From: Bifidobacterium sp. ESL0682
Lineage (GTDB): Bacteria > Actinomycetota > Actinomycetes > Actinomycetales > Bifidobacteriaceae
Assembly: GCF_029392815.1 (NCBI RefSeq)
Contig: NZ_CP113942.1
Span: forward strand, 1,984,001-2,048,000
Direction of reading: 5' to 3'
Length of the DNA: 64,000 bases
Below the pieces are notes generated by a model. The model ran no database searches, was not told the origin of the DNA, and was given only the letters and a program-made list of their open reading frames with translations. The translations under genes were made by a program, and so were the position numbers. This document shows, one piece after another, positions 1-7,380 of this stretch. How positions within the stretch are numbered: the first letter of the stretch is position 1; every line of letters begins with the position of its first letter.

Positions 1-2
1 GC

Positions 3-1049
3 GATGCGGAACGCGAACTCGGGAAGCGATTGCGCCGTGCACGCCGCCGCGCCAAGTCGCGTTCAGTATTCGTCACAGTACTACTGCTGTTCGCACTATT
101 AGTGCTGCTTTACTTGGATCTCGCCTTCGGCCACGAAATCTATTCGTCTGCCGATATCGCCTCCGTCATCGACAGAATGCTGCACGACGAAACCGTCCCG
201 GGTCTAAGCTTTGCCATCGGCGAGCTGCGCATGCCACGGGTCATCATCGGCGCGCTGTGCGGCGTGGCATTCGGCATGGCCGGCGCCAGTTTCCAGCACA
301 TGCTGCGCAATCTCATGGCCAGCCCCGACATCATCGGCATCACCGCTGGCGCCAATACCGCAGCGGTATTCGGTATCGTCATCCTTGGCCTTTCGGGAGT
401 AGGGCTTTCGGCATTTGCGCTTCTGGGAGGTCTGGCCACGGCAGCGCTGATCATCTGGCTCTCCTGGGAGCACACGCCCAATATCGGCAAACTCATTCTC
501 ATGGGCATCGGTCTGGCCGCAGCGCTCAATGCCCTGACCTCGTGGATTCTCATCCGCGCCGACCAGTGGGACATGCAGGCGGCCCAACGCTGGCTGACCG
601 GTTCGCTGAGCGATGCCTCATGGCAGCAGGTCGGTCCGCTCGCAGTCATCGTCATCGTGACGGGTCTGTTGCTCACTTTGCTCAACCGGCATATCGACAT
701 GCTCCGCCTTGGCCCCAGCATGGCCACCGGCCTCGGCGTACGCGTCGCACCCACGCAGATTGCCGTTCTGCTGCTGGCGGTTATCCTGCTCTCAGCGGCC
801 ACGGCCACCAGCGGACCCATCGCGTTCGTCTCGTTCCTGGCCGGCCCCATCGCAGCCTGGTTGGCCGGACCCAATAAACCGGCCATCGGACGCGCCGGTC
901 TGGTCGGCGCGAGCTTGGTCTTGGCCTCCGATATCGTGGCGCAGCACCTGCCCGGCGCACACGTGCCCGTAGGAGTAGTCACCAGTCTTATCGGCGGACC
1001 AATTCTTGTCATTCTGATGATTCGCATGGCCCGCAACAAGGAGGTTTGA
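3..1049 (+). CDS. Siderophore/iron ABC transporter permease, FecCD family (5' partial)
   Basis: Inner-membrane permease subunit of an iron-siderophore importer. The frame is open to the left edge of the window, so the true start probably lies outside; the first in-frame start codon inside is TTG at 30, without a convincing ribosome site. A basic N-terminus is followed by many hydrophobic helices. Family hallmarks are the RMPRVIIGALCG segment, the LRNLMASPDIIGITAGA loop (coupling to the ATPase) and GPIAFVSFLAGPIAAWL near the end. It stops one base before the start of the ATPase gene at 1051, so the two are translationally coupled. A partner permease is expected just upstream. The exact siderophore cannot be told from sequence. 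Confidence 0.9.
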   Translation, partial: DAERELGKRLRRARRRAKSRSVFVTVLLLFALLVLLYLDLAFGHEIYSSADIASVIDRMLHDETVPGLSFAIGELRMPRVIIGALCGVAFGMAGASFQHMLRNLMASPDIIGITAGANTAAVFGIVILGLSGVGLSAFALLGGLATAALIIWLSWEHTPNIGKLILMGIGLAAALNALTSWILIRADQWDMQAAQRWLTGSLSDASWQQVGPLAVIVIVTGLLLTLLNRHIDMLRLGPSMATGLGVRVAPTQIAVLLLAVILLSAATATSGPIAFVSFLAGPIAAWLAGPNKPAIGRAGLVGASLVLASDIVAQHLPGAHVPVGVVTSLIGGPILVILMIRMARNKEV

Positions 1050-1050
1050 T

Positions 1051-1935
1051 ATGGGAGTTCTCACCAGTCATGATGCCAATCACCAGCATCCGGCGCACAC
1101 CCTTAAGGCGCGGCACGTCGCACTTTCCTATGAGGGCCGACAAGTCGTGGCCGATCTGTCGCTGGACATCCCCGCACATCAGGTCGGTGTCATCATCGGG
1201 CCAAATGGATGCTGCAAATCGACGTTGCTCAAGGCCTTGGCGCGGTTGATCAAGCCAGACAAGGGGTCGATCATGCTCGACGGCCAATCCCTGAGCGACG
1301 TGCCCACCCGCGAGGTGGCCACCAAGGTCGGGCTGTTACCGCAATCACCGCTTGCCCCGGAAGGCATCACTATCGCCGATCTGGTGACCCGAGGGCGATA
1401 CCCATATCACGGCCTCACCGGCGGCTGGAATGATGACGATGAGGAAGCCGTCGCCCACGCTCTGGCTGTCACTGGCCTCGCGGAACTCGCCGATCGGCCC
1501 ATCGAATCGGTCTCCGGCGGTCAGCGTCAGCGCGCCTGGATTGCTCTGGCACTCGCTCAGGAAACGGATATCCTGCTGCTGGACGAGCCGACCACCTACC
1601 TCGACATCGCTTACCAAGTCGAGGTACTTGACCTGCTGAGCTACCTCAACGCCGAAGAAGGCGTGACAGTGGTCATGGTGCTGCACGATCTCAATCTCGC
1701 CGCGCGCTACGCCGATTGGATGGTGGCGATGAAAGACGGCACCATCCGCGCACAGGGCACCGCCCAGGAAGTACTCACCGAACCGTTGCTACGCAACGTC
1801 TTCGGCTTGAATGCCTCTGTCGCTACCGACCCGAGCACCGGCCTGCCGATGGTCGTACCCGACAAATCCCATTCCCTTGCCGCACAGCGCGACCTGAGAC
1901 TGTTTCAACCGGCCGAGGCTGTCGATGAGTGCTGA
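1051..1935 (+). CDS. Iron-siderophore ABC transporter ATP-binding protein (FepC-like), altered Walker A
   Basis: Cytoplasmic ATPase of the siderophore importer, 294 aa. AAGGAGG precedes ATG 1051. Visible are the Walker A region at residues 50-58, the signature VSGGQRQR, Walker B DILLLDEPT and the switch histidine in VLHDLN. The Walker A reads GPNGCCKST: residue 55, normally an invariant glycine before the lysine, is cysteine (codon TGC at 1213-1215; GGC would restore it). If real, ATP binding should be badly impaired; a single-base sequencing error is the simple alternative. The 3' end overlaps the next gene by 11 bases, so permease, ATPase and reductase form one operon. Confidence 0.93.
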   Translation: MGVLTSHDANHQHPAHTLKARHVALSYEGRQVVADLSLDIPAHQVGVIIGPNGCCKSTLLKALARLIKPDKGSIMLDGQSLSDVPTREVATKVGLLPQSPLAPEGITIADLVTRGRYPYHGLTGGWNDDDEEAVAHALAVTGLAELADRPIESVSGGQRQRAWIALALAQETDILLLDEPTTYLDIAYQVEVLDLLSYLNAEEGVTVVMVLHDLNLAARYADWMVAMKDGTIRAQGTAQEVLTEPLLRNVFGLNASVATDPSTGLPMVVPDKSHSLAAQRDLRLFQPAEAVDEC

Positions 1936-2848
1936 GACGACACCGAATAGCACGAACATGGCGACCGAACCCGCGTTCCAGCCCTATCTGGTGCACGTCG
2001 CCCGCAAGCAACGGCTTTCGCCGCACTTCATGCGCATCGTCTTCACCGGCGACGAACTCGACCACTTCGGCAACGACGGCTACGACCAACGTATCAAGGT
2101 CATGCTGCCAATGACGCTTACCCACGGCGAAAGCCAGGCGTTATGGGCCGATCCGCTGTTGTTCGACCACGAATCGATCGCACGCGGCGGATGGTGGGAG
2201 CAATGGCGAGCCCTGCCGCCTGAGAATCGCAACGTCTTCCGAACTTATACCGTCCGCGCTATCGACCAAGCCGCACGAGAGGTGACCGTTGATTTTGTGC
2301 TGCATCACGATGCCGGGCCTGCCGGCAGTTTCGCCGCTACTTGCCAACCCGGTGATATCGCCACGCTCATCGGACCCAATGCTCGTTCAGAAGATTCGGC
2401 CATAGGCATCGATTTTCATCCGAACGATGCCGATTCAGCCTTGCTCATCGGCGATGAGACCGCAGTTCCCGCCATTTCTTCGATTCTCGAAGGGGTCGTG
2501 CGCGATGGCTGGCTTGGACGCATCGAAGTGTTCGCAGAAGTGCCCTCAGAGGACGATGCTCTTGACTTGATTCGGCCGGAACAGACTGCCATTCATTGGA
2601 TCTCTCGGGGCAGTGCGCCTCGCGGCCAACATGTACTAGCCGCGCTTCTTGACCGCTATAGGTCTTTCAACCCCATACCGGGTCGAGGCCATCCGAATGA
2701 GGCACTTCCCCTCCCCTCCTACTGTTGGATTGCCGGCGAATCCTCCTTGGTTCGTGACACCAGGCGCCTTTTGGTCAACGAATTCGGCATCGCCAAGGAA
2801 CGCATATCGTTCATGGGCTATTGGCGCGAAGGCAAATCCGAGCTATGA
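1925..2848 (+). CDS. Siderophore-interacting protein (FAD-dependent ferric-siderophore reductase)
   Basis: A 307 aa member of the SIP/ViuB family, which releases iron in the cytoplasm by reducing ferric siderophores with NAD(P)H through FAD. The FAD-binding motif FRTYTVR, the nucleotide-binding GDETAVPAI segment and the family's C-terminal GYWREGKSE are all visible, and the length is typical (250-320 aa). It overlaps the ATPase gene by 11 bases, matching the usual transporter plus reductase arrangement. Assignment to the family is firm; the substrate siderophore is unknown. Confidence 0.92.
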   Translation: MSAETTPNSTNMATEPAFQPYLVHVARKQRLSPHFMRIVFTGDELDHFGNDGYDQRIKVMLPMTLTHGESQALWADPLLFDHESIARGGWWEQWRALPPENRNVFRTYTVRAIDQAAREVTVDFVLHHDAGPAGSFAATCQPGDIATLIGPNARSEDSAIGIDFHPNDADSALLIGDETAVPAISSILEGVVRDGWLGRIEVFAEVPSEDDALDLIRPEQTAIHWISRGSAPRGQHVLAALLDRYRSFNPIPGRGHPNEALPLPSYCWIAGESSLVRDTRRLLVNEFGIAKERISFMGYWREGKSEL

Positions 2849-2995
2849 CACATAGCGGCTTCGTGCCCAATGCGTTCAGCAAACCGAATATCGTCGTACA
2901 ACGATGAATAAATAGATACGAATATCACATATGCCTCATTACCCAGAGCAGAAAAATTCAAGAATTGTGCCGCCCCTTGCTGACACAATATTGGT

Positions 2996-3787
2996 ATGAC
3001 TGAATCGAAAAACAACCTTCGTACCAACGAAACCATCGAAACGCTGCTGAACCGCCGTTCGATCCGCAAGTTCAAGCCGGAAGCCATCGATGAGCAGACC
3101 GTCGCCACGCTCGAGACCGTGGCGCAGCACGCCGCCTCAAGCCAGTATCTGCAAGACTGGTCGGCCGTACGCGTGGAAGACCAAGACGTCAAGGATGCCA
3201 TTGCAGCAATCTGCCACCAGCCCTACGTGGCCGAGGCGCCGCTGCTGTACATCTTCATCGCCGACGAGCACCGCAACGCCGCCATCGCCAAGCGCAAGGG
3301 CGTCAGCATCCACTCCGACGAATTCACACTCAACGCCAGCTACCGTTTCTCGCAGGCGCAGAACGACGCCGTACTTGCGCTGCACGCCATGGAAACGGCC
3401 GCCTATTCACTTGATTTGGGCTGCGTGATTCTCGGCTCTGTACTCAACGATCCGAGCAAGCTCATCGAACTCCTCCACCTGCCGGAATTCACCTACCCCG
3501 TGCTCGGCCTCGCCATTGGCAAGCCCGACCAGGCCCCGGCGCTGAAGCCGCGCATGGAACGTTCCACCCAGTTCTTCGCCGACCGCTATCCTGCCGACGA
3601 CACGTCTCTGATGAGCGACCTCGACGAGTTCGACGACACGGTTCATCAGTATTACGACCTGCGCAACACTGAGCGCCCGGTTGACGCCTTCAGCGACCAG
3701 ATCGCCAAGAACGCCGTCGACACCGGTGTCTTCAGCCGTGCCGTCAAGCCTGCCGCCGAAGCACAGGGCTTCCGTCTCGACCACTGA
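2996..3787 (+). CDS. NADPH-dependent nitroreductase family oxidoreductase (NfsA/Frp-like)
   Basis: FMN-dependent oxidoreductase, 263 aa. The N-terminal ETIETLLNRRSIRKF box is the FMN-phosphate binding signature of this family, followed by QDWSAVRV and the PVLGLAIGKPDQAPALKPRM segment typical of NfsA/FRP-type flavin reductases. No ribosome site precedes the ATG, and a -10-like CACAAT sits about six bases upstream, so the message may be leaderless. It follows the siderophore operon by 147 bases; a role as flavin reductase in iron release is possible but not shown. A second nitroreductase-fold gene lies at 60347. Confidence 0.85.
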   Translation: MTESKNNLRTNETIETLLNRRSIRKFKPEAIDEQTVATLETVAQHAASSQYLQDWSAVRVEDQDVKDAIAAICHQPYVAEAPLLYIFIADEHRNAAIAKRKGVSIHSDEFTLNASYRFSQAQNDAVLALHAMETAAYSLDLGCVILGSVLNDPSKLIELLHLPEFTYPVLGLAIGKPDQAPALKPRMERSTQFFADRYPADDTSLMSDLDEFDDTVHQYYDLRNTERPVDAFSDQIAKNAVDTGVFSRAVKPAAEAQGFRLDH

Positions 3788-3803
3788 ACATAATCTGAAT
3801 CCC

Positions 3804-4002
3804 GAAAGTGCACTTTTCCCACATCACAGTCAGAAAAGTGCACTTTATTCAATGACCGTACTTGCATGTTTCTGATACCACTGTCAGAAACATGCATTCT
3901 GCGACTGGCCACTTGCACTTTTCAGACGCCACTATCGAAAACATGCACTTTAACCGGCTGATAGTGCACTTTCATAGCATCGTCAGAAAAAATGAACTAT
4001 AG
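3804..4002. repeat. Four tandem imperfect palindromes (about 50-base period)
   Basis: Four successive hairpin-forming units at about 3804-3846, 3859-3899, 3910-3951 and 3961-4002. Each has an outer arm like AGTGCACTTTTCTGA, a short spacer with the core CCACTGTC or similar, and the complementary arm TCAGAAAAGTGCACT. Units 2 and 3 carry the variant TGCATG in an arm, and variation between arms is partly compensatory (TTGCATGTTTCTG with CAGAAACATGCA). Nothing here codes convincingly. The array could be multiple binding sites for a dimeric regulator or a REP-like element. Confidence 0.8.
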
Positions 4003-4052
4003 ATGCGGACTCAATAAGCTCTGCCGATTCGCAAGAAACAGGAAATTACCAG

Positions 4053-4319
4053 CTAGCGCCTCCGCGGTTTGAACCCACGCTTGCGGGAATGATGCTTGCC
4101 ACGTTGCGCAGCGGCCTGGGCACTGACTCCCCGCAAAAACTGTTCCTCTTTGGGGTCGTGATGGGTCAGGTGCCAACCGCCGCAATATTCACACCGATAA
4201 ACCCATAGCTCGGCATCGCGCTCGATGAAGGCCTGCCGGGCAGCGCGCTCGGCCTGGGCCTTGTCGCGGTAGATGATCTTGCGCGAGCTGGCGCAACGTT
4301 TCGGGGTGAAGTAGTGCAC
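4053..4319 (-). CDS. Small conserved zinc-ribbon-like protein
   Basis: 88 aa, very basic, with a central RCEYCGGWHLTHH segment: a CxxC pair plus histidines that could bind a metal. Similar YxCxxCGxWHLTH proteins of unknown function are common in actinobacteria, so the frame is probably a real gene. The tail is Arg/Lys-rich (GKHHSRKRGFKPRRR), which suggests nucleic-acid contact. It stands alone between the palindrome array and a gene remnant. No function is assigned. Confidence 0.6.
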   Translation of the reverse strand: MHYFTPKRCASSRKIIYRDKAQAERAARQAFIERDAELWVYRCEYCGGWHLTHHDPKEEQFLRGVSAQAAAQRGKHHSRKRGFKPRRR

Positions 4320-4475
4320 GCCCCTACCCTAACAACGCGGGATTACACAGATCAGACGTCCGCCAAATCCTTATTCCGCGCAAACGAACAACTAGCGCAC
4401 GCACACACCAGCACTTAGCGACGACGCATAATGTCAACCAGTTACCTACGTCGCGGTAATTCATACACGCCAAAA

Positions 4476-4520
4476 GCGGGTCAACTGCGCCTGATTCGGA
4501 ACCAGACGCGGTTGACCCGC
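4476..4520 (-). terminator. Hairpin, likely terminator on the minus strand
   Basis: Inverted repeat GCGGGTCAAC / GTTGACCCGC (4476-4485 and 4511-4520), extendable by three more pairs, with a loop of about 17 bases. On the minus strand it is followed by TTTTGG. It lies just downstream of the aldo/keto reductase-like remnant on the same strand, so it may be that gene's old terminator. Confidence 0.5.
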
Positions 4521-4541
4521 ATGAAAATATTGACCACTGAT

Positions 4542-4655
4542 TTACGGCAGATCGTTGCCAGCGGCGGTGTAGAGATCGTACCATTCCTGTGCCCTAATCT
4601 CGACATCGGTTCCGGCCATCATCTCCTGCAGATATACCAGAACGTTCAAGACAGG
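4542..4655 (-). pseudogene. C-terminal remnant resembling a YdhF-type aldo/keto reductase
   Basis: About 37 codons ending EWYDLYTAAGNDLP-stop resemble the last residues of YdhF-like aldo/keto reductases, which end in a helix of the form xQxWYxLYxAAxGxDLP. Nothing upstream in the same frame resembles the rest of such an enzyme, and the pepC gene on the other strand starts at 4725, so only a stub survives. A terminator-like hairpin follows at 4476-4520. This is family recall from a short stretch and remains tentative. The rest of 4320-4724 shows no gene. Confidence 0.35.
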
Positions 4656-4724
4656 CACCACGATAGGATATGAGCATACGAAACAGGAAAATAAGCGTAG
4701 ACAAGGCAAGAAGCGACCAGAAAT

Positions 4725-6275
4725 ATGACCAACGATAACAAGGCAGACAGCGGCAATATGACAAACGAAAACAATGCCGAGAAGGCGATGAGCGTTGAGG
4801 ACGTGCGCGCGTATAGCGAAAACTACAACATGGGCAGCGCGGCGCGGGCCAACCATGTCGCGGCGAATGCGGCAGTCAAGAACGGCGTAATCAAAGCCGC
4901 AACCAGCTACGAGGGCACACGCGAGTTGACTCACGATTTTTCCATCGAGCTGAAACAAGGCAGCATCACCGACCAGCAGCGCAGCGGACGATGCTGGATG
5001 TTTGCCTCGCTCAACACCTTGCGTTACGAGCTGATGCACCGCTGGAAACTTGAGGATTTCGAGTTTTCCGAGACCTATCTCTTCTTCTGGGACAAGTTCG
5101 AGAAGTCAAACACCTACCTCGAAAACGTGCTTGCCACGCTTGACGAGCCGACCGAAAGCCGCACGTTCGAAGCAATCAACGCCTATCCGGCCGATGACGG
5201 CGGATGGTGGCAGATGTTCGCCAATCTAGTTAACAAATACGGGCTGATGCCGAAGTCCGCTTACCCGGAATCCGCCAATTCCAAGGATTCTGACGCTTTT
5301 ACACAATATCTGACCACGAAACTGCACCAAGATGCCATCGAGTTGCGTGAGCGTCACAGCAAGGGTGCAAGCATAGATGAATTGCGTACGCTGAAGAAAC
5401 GTTACATGGAAGACATTTATCGCATCTGCGTGATTGCACTGGGCGAACCACCGGCCAAGTTCGATTGGCGTGCACGCACGAAAGACGACGAGGACGACGA
5501 CAAGACCGAAGCTCAGAAAAGCGGTCCCAAATTCGACAAGGCATCAAAGACTTCGGATGGTTCCACCCAACTTGACTCTGCGAAGACCGACGCAAACAAC
5601 AAATCCGACAACGCACAAGGCGAATCGGGCATCGATGAACGCAAACAGATCGTGGAACACGACATCACACCGCTCGAGTTCTACCACAAATATGTGCCGG
5701 TGGACGTCAACGACTTCGTGACGCTGTGCAACAACCCGATGAAGGAACGCACGTTCTACACGAATTACGAGCTTAAATACTCCACCAATGTGGCCGAAAG
5801 CGGCGATCTCAGCTTCACCAACGTGCCGATTGACGTGCTGCGCCAGGCCGCGGTCGACCAAGTGAAGGCCGGGCACCCGATCTGGTTTGCTTGCGATTGC
5901 ATGCAATACTGCGTGCGCGACGGCGGCTACTTCAGCAAGCAGGCCGTGCGCGTGGACGAACTGTTCGGCACTGACTTCAACATCGACAAGGCCAACGGCC
6001 TCAAATATGGGGATTATCCGAGCAACCACGCCATGACCATCACCGGCGTGAACCTTGACGAGAACGGCAAGCCGAACCGTTGGAAGATCGAGAACAGCTG
6101 GGGCAAATCCACCGGCACCGACGGCTACTACGTGGCAGACGGCGAATGGTTCGACCAATTCGTCACCGAAGTCATCATCCGCAAGGAATTCCTCGACGCC
6201 AAGACGCTAAAAGCCACCCAAGCCGAACCCGTCAAGCTCGACCCATGGCAAACACTCAGCGCCCGCTGCGAGTGA
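4725..6275 (+). CDS. pepC: Aminopeptidase C (bleomycin hydrolase family, C1B)
   Basis: Cytoplasmic cysteine aminopeptidase, 516 aa from ATG 4725. The catalytic Cys90 lies in ITDQQRSGRCWMF, His435 in YPSNHAMTITG and Asn457 in WKIENSWG, the complete C1B triad. The family is normally about 440-450 aa; the extra length comes from an N-terminal extension of about 20 residues and a charged, low-complexity insertion at about residues 250-308 (DDEDDDK, then Lys/Ser/Asp-rich). The start is uncertain because no strong ribosome site precedes 4725; ATG 4758 and ATG 4788 are in-frame alternatives. It is monocistronic by context, and its probable role is release of N-terminal amino acids from peptides. Confidence 0.93.
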   Translation: MTNDNKADSGNMTNENNAEKAMSVEDVRAYSENYNMGSAARANHVAANAAVKNGVIKAATSYEGTRELTHDFSIELKQGSITDQQRSGRCWMFASLNTLRYELMHRWKLEDFEFSETYLFFWDKFEKSNTYLENVLATLDEPTESRTFEAINAYPADDGGWWQMFANLVNKYGLMPKSAYPESANSKDSDAFTQYLTTKLHQDAIELRERHSKGASIDELRTLKKRYMEDIYRICVIALGEPPAKFDWRARTKDDEDDDKTEAQKSGPKFDKASKTSDGSTQLDSAKTDANNKSDNAQGESGIDERKQIVEHDITPLEFYHKYVPVDVNDFVTLCNNPMKERTFYTNYELKYSTNVAESGDLSFTNVPIDVLRQAAVDQVKAGHPIWFACDCMQYCVRDGGYFSKQAVRVDELFGTDFNIDKANGLKYGDYPSNHAMTITGVNLDENGKPNRWKIENSWGKSTGTDGYYVADGEWFDQFVTEVIIRKEFLDAKTLKATQAEPVKLDPWQTLSARCE

Positions 6276-6344
6276 CGCCAATCATAAGATTTACGACAAC
6301 TCAAAATGCTAATAATACGCAAAATGCTAGTCCGAAAACATAAT

Positions 6345-6376
6345 AAAAATGCCGGCAGGGGACGGGCCTACCGGCA
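6345..6376 (-). terminator. Rho-independent-type terminator, minus strand
   Basis: TGCCGG (6350-6355) pairs with CCGGCA (6371-6376); on the minus strand the stem is followed by TTTTTATT. It lies 30 bases beyond the stop of the small membrane protein gene at 6406, supporting that gene as a transcribed unit. Confidence 0.55.
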
Positions 6377-6405
6377 AATCGGCTGCGATTCGTGACCCTA
6401 CTGGG

Positions 6406-6591
6406 TTAGATCATATGCAGTACTACATACACAGCGAGCCCAATACCTACAAGCCAGAGTGGCACCATAGTCAGCACAAAACACACACTGGCCGTTCTCT
6501 TGCTCAAGCTGCGCGACAAAATCCGGAGCAGCCTGAATATCTCTGCTACAAGACGGGAAAATGGTCCCGTCGGTCCTCTTCGAGTGCTCAT
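6406..6591 (-). CDS. Small single-pass membrane protein of unknown function
   Basis: 61 codons opening MSTRRGPTGPF. A basic, Arg/Leu-rich N-terminal half precedes one hydrophobic helix running almost to the C-terminus (VCFVLTMVPLWLVGIGLAVYVV). The start is supported by GAAAGGAG seven bases before ATG, and a terminator follows at 6345-6376 on the same strand. A perfect 15-base palindrome (TTCACTAGTAGTGAA) abuts the ribosome site and may control it. I do not recognise a family. The charge pattern suits a small membrane-associated regulator or toxin-like peptide, but this is only inference. Confidence 0.45.
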   Translation of the reverse strand: MSTRRGPTGPFSRLVAEIFRLLRILSRSLSKRTASVCFVLTMVPLWLVGIGLAVYVVLHMI

Positions 6592-6599
6592 GACACTCC

Positions 6600-6621
6600 T
6601 TTCACTAGTAGTGAATTGTTT
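6600..6621. repeat. Palindromic direct repeat, copy 1
   Basis: TTTCACTAGTAGTGAATTGTTT; its first 16 bases contain the perfect palindrome TTCACTA-G-TAGTGAA. It lies just upstream of the ribosome site of the minus-strand small membrane protein gene. Copy 2 is at 6892. Confidence 0.6.
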
Positions 6622-6891
6622 TGTCCCGAATCAGATTCGAAGCCAATCCGGAACTGTTAAAATAATATCTCTTGTAATGCTGGAATCCAAACTTCATCAA
6701 CGGTTGCACCAACTACGTGACGGAGACATGATCAAAAAATAAGGGCACGCTGATGGAAGAACAGGGGAAACGAATCCAGAAAGTGTGTTACTATTATCCC
6801 AGTGGTTGAAGCTATTCGAACAATTGCCAACAGACCGCCGTCATCGCCGTCATTAATTTTTTAGGTAGTTGAGCTGCAATCACAGGCTAGC

Positions 6892-6913
6892 TTTCACTAG
6901 TCGTGAATTGTTT
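6892..6913. repeat. Palindromic direct repeat, copy 2
   Basis: Identical to copy 1 at 6600 except for one base in the palindrome centre (TCGTGAA in place of TAGTGAA). It abuts the terminator at 6916. The 270 bases between the two copies hold only very short reading frames and no recognised gene. Confidence 0.6.
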
Positions 6914-6915
6914 GG

Positions 6916-6941
6916 GAGCCGCCGTAAGGCGGCTCTTTTTT
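6916..6941 (+). terminator. Strong Rho-independent terminator without an upstream gene
   Basis: GAGCCGCC-gtaa-GGCGGCTC followed by six T residues: a textbook plus-strand terminator. No plus-strand protein gene ends nearby (pepC stops 640 bases upstream), so it may end a small RNA transcribed from the 6660-6915 interval. Confidence 0.8.
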
Positions 6942-7106
6942 ATTGAATAACCCAATCTATTTATTCACAATAAGTCACAAACTAGGGTTATAGGCCAAAA
7001 ATATAAAACACATGACTTTGAAATTCGTCCGCAGACAGTCATGCACTCGTTCAAATACAAGAATTTGATAGCCCCAGCATGCACAAATACAATCCAGAAA
7101 AGAGAT

Positions 7107-7132
7107 GCCCGGCGGAGAGAAAGCCGCCGGGC
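7107..7132. other. GC-rich perfect hairpin
   Basis: GCCCGGCGG and CCGCCGGGC flank an eight-base A/G loop. On the minus strand it runs into ATCTCTTTTCT, so it could be a secondary terminator beyond metG. The surrounding 6942-7330 is AT-rich and I see no gene in it. Confidence 0.4.
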
Positions 7133-7330
7133 GAGAGAAGAGAGAAGAAGGTTCAATTATGGGATTCAAAGAAGAAGAATCTCGTCAGTAGTTCAACTGC
7201 TGACATCTTTAATATAACTACGTCTTCCTTGGAGAAACGATGTGCAAAACTCAAAGAACTCTGTGAAAATTGTAATGGTTTTGTAACGACTCGACAAGAA
7301 GGCTGTTCTACTGCGGAACAACTAACGAAA

Positions 7331-7370
7331 TGGCGGCTTGTTCAGCGAAAACCCACCGAGCAAGCCGCCA
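7331..7370 (-). terminator. Terminator downstream of metG
   Basis: Perfect ten-base arms TGGCGGCTTG (7331-7340) and CAAGCCGCCA (7361-7370) with a 20-base loop. On the minus strand the stem is followed by TTTCGTTAG. It begins 10 bases after the metG stop in the corrected frame. Confidence 0.6.
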
Positions 7371-7380
7371 TACAAACCGC

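Noticed and set aside
3652..3918. Minus-strand frame reading KVHFSDCDVGKVHFRDSD
   Set aside because: The repeated peptide is only a translation of the palindrome array; it has no ribosome site and runs into the nitroreductase gene antisense.
4060..4085. T-arm-like GGTTTGAACCC
   Set aside because: No acceptor, D or anticodon arms pair around it; it lies within the basic tail codons of the small zinc-ribbon-like gene.
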